DNA of 5,445 nt from Parvularculaceae bacterium UBA4496 (GTDB lineage Bacteria; Pseudomonadota; Alphaproteobacteria; Caulobacterales; Parvularculaceae). The stretch covers positions 4,082-9,526 of the forward strand of contig DGNI01000118.1 of assembly GCA_002388885.1 (NCBI GenBank). Direction: 5' to 3'. The position numbers and the translations under genes were made by a program. Each line of letters opens with the position of its first letter. Position 1 is the first letter of the stretch. This document shows, one piece after another, positions 4,330 through 5,445 of the stretch. The notes beneath the pieces were generated by a model. The model did no database searches. It had not been told where the DNA came from and was given only the letters and a program-made list of their open reading frames with translations.

Positions 4330-5445
4330 GTGAGCCCACATATTTTTATCTCTTATAACCGGGAGGATCAACACCGGGCGCGTGCGATTACGGACGCTCT
4401 TGAGGCTGAGGGATTAAAGGTTTGGTGGGATACGAACCTTCGCGCCGGCGAATCCTATGACGAAGTCACTGAAAAGCACCTGCGGGAAGCGGCCGCCGTT
4501 GTTGTTTTGTGGTCGAAGCAATCTGTAAATTCAAAATGGGTTCGCGCCGAGGCGACTGTGGGCGAACGCTTTTCTAAGCTTGTGCCTGCGATGATCGAAG
4601 ACTGCGAAAGGCCGCTGCGTTTTGAACTCGTGCAAACGGCGGATTTGACGCGGTGGCATGGCGACCGGGGCGATCCGAACTGGCGAAATTTCATTCAGGC
4701 TGTGAAGTCTGCGGTCGGTCACCATCACGAAGAAACGCCAGCGGCGTCTTCAGGCACACAGACGTCCGCGGGCGACGTGACGATCGAGAACACATTCTGG
4801 ACATCTATCAAAGATGGCAAGGAACGCTCTGATTTCGAGGCCTATCTTAAGCGCTATCCTACAGGTCACTTCGCTGATCTGGCGCGAAACCGTTTGGCGT
4901 CGCTGGACCGGGCGCAACAACAAGCGAGGAAGCCGGCGCCGGCGCCGCAAAGGCCGGCGCAACCAGCTGCTTCACCGCCCGGCCAACAACAGCGCGCGCA
5001 GCAGCAGCGGCCAACGTCGCAACAACGCCCTGCAGCGCCGCAAGCCCAGGCCGCGCCAAAGAAAAAAAGCAACGCGGGCGTATTCGCGTTGGCGGGGCTT
5101 GGCGTTGTGATTGTTGCAGCAGGCGGTTTTTTCGGCCTGCAGATGATGAATTCAGGCGGATCGAATGAACCGGCTGCATTGGTTGAAGCGCAGCAAGAGC
5201 CTTTAGCGACCGCAGCGGTTGAAAGCGATCTTTCTACGGATAACGAGTCGGATTTGCTCTCGGCTGCGCCGGCGGACGCGCCACAAGATGAGAGCGCTCT
5301 CACAGAAGATGCTGCGCTTGCCGAGGTGGCCGCAGATGGGGAGAGCGGCGATACAGTAATGGCGAGCGAAGGTGAGGAAGCGGTTGAAGCTGAAGACGTT
5401 GCGGCTGCGGAAGATGAAGCCGTCCAGTCTGAGCCCGGTCCCGGG
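4330..5445 (+). CDS. TIR-domain protein with single membrane anchor and acidic tail (3' end outside window)
   Basis: The start is GTG; 372 residues are visible with no stop. Residues 4-126 form a TIR_2-type TIR domain: HIFISYN (4-10), KVWWD (30-34), a BB-loop-like RAGESYDEV, AVVVLWS (56-62), then WVRAE (70-74). E74 aligns with the Glu essential for NAD+ cleavage in TIR enzymes such as SARM1. LVPAMIED (84-91) and ADLTRW (104-109) also fit. Residues 156-192 hold FWTSI...YLKRYPTGHFADLA...RLASL, a short helical motif I have seen in other alphaproteobacterial signalling proteins but cannot name. Residues 195-243 are a Gln/Pro/Ala linker. KKK (244-246) precedes a membrane helix at about 249-270, implying TIR in the cytoplasm and the rest in the periplasm. 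The remaining residues are Ala/Glu/Asp-rich with no Lys, Arg or His. NADase activity versus protein-protein signalling cannot be decided from sequence. It is divergent from the 4-TM gene. Confidence 0.9.
   Translation, partial: MSPHIFISYNREDQHRARAITDALEAEGLKVWWDTNLRAGESYDEVTEKHLREAAAVVVLWSKQSVNSKWVRAEATVGERFSKLVPAMIEDCERPLRFELVQTADLTRWHGDRGDPNWRNFIQAVKSAVGHHHEETPAASSGTQTSAGDVTIENTFWTSIKDGKERSDFEAYLKRYPTGHFADLARNRLASLDRAQQQARKPAPAPQRPAQPAASPPGQQQRAQQQRPTSQQRPAAPQAQAAPKKKSNAGVFALAGLGVVIVAAGGFFGLQMMNSGGSNEPAALVEAQQEPLATAAVESDLSTDNESDLLSAAPADAPQDESALTEDAALAEVAADGESGDTVMASEGEEAVEAEDVAAAEDEAVQSEPGPG
4932..4946 (+). repeat. GC-only self-complementary tract in the TIR linker
   Basis: GCCGGCGCCGGCGCC encodes the KPAPAP part of the linker, and GGCCGGCGC recurs at 4952-4960. 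The tract is self-complementary and prone to slippage. It also opens long spurious frames on the other strand. Confidence 0.5.

Noticed and set aside
4866..5303. Minus-strand open frames opposite the TIR gene
   Set aside because: They arise from the GC-rich, repetitive linker; the products are Ala/Cys/Gly-rich or Arg-rich low-complexity sequence, while the + strand frame has a clear TIR domain.

Overview
The window comes from an alphaproteobacterial chromosome. The best clue is the order ileS – lspA – a DUF3035/BamF-type envelope protein, a neighbourhood and family I associate with Alphaproteobacteria. The DNA is GC-rich (about 60-70% in spots I counted in ileS and the 4-TM gene). I cannot name a genus.

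Left part (1-2249, + strand) is housekeeping and envelope biogenesis. It holds the C-terminal third of isoleucyl-tRNA synthetase (its start lies before the window), which overlaps lspA (lipoprotein signal peptidase) by 4 bases. An 84-base spacer with a candidate promoter and two short inverted repeats follows, then a small BamF-like protein. LspA would process lipoproteins such as BamF, yet the BamF homologue here has an abnormal lipobox (Arg just before the Cys).

Middle part (2259-4183, - strand) is a probable two-gene operon facing the first block. The upstream gene encodes an unrecognised 363-residue membrane protein with four predicted membrane segments, which appears to be a duplication of one two-helix unit. 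The downstream gene encodes a compact voltage-gated potassium-type channel, clearly more AT-rich than its surroundings. The channel gene and bamF end only 9 bases apart, tail to tail.

Right part (4184-5445) is a divergent intergenic region with inverted and direct repeats, followed by a + strand gene that runs off the window. It encodes an N-terminal TIR domain with the conserved Glu, a short YP-containing helical segment, a Gln/Pro/Ala linker, one membrane helix and a strongly acidic tail with no basic residues.

The most interesting possibility is that the membrane-anchored TIR protein, the divergent duplicated-module membrane protein and the K+ channel-like protein form one membrane-centred stress or defence unit. 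This is inference from gene arrangement and domain type. The sequence alone does not show that they act together. I saw no tRNA, rRNA, CRISPR array, insertion sequence or convincing intrinsic terminator.
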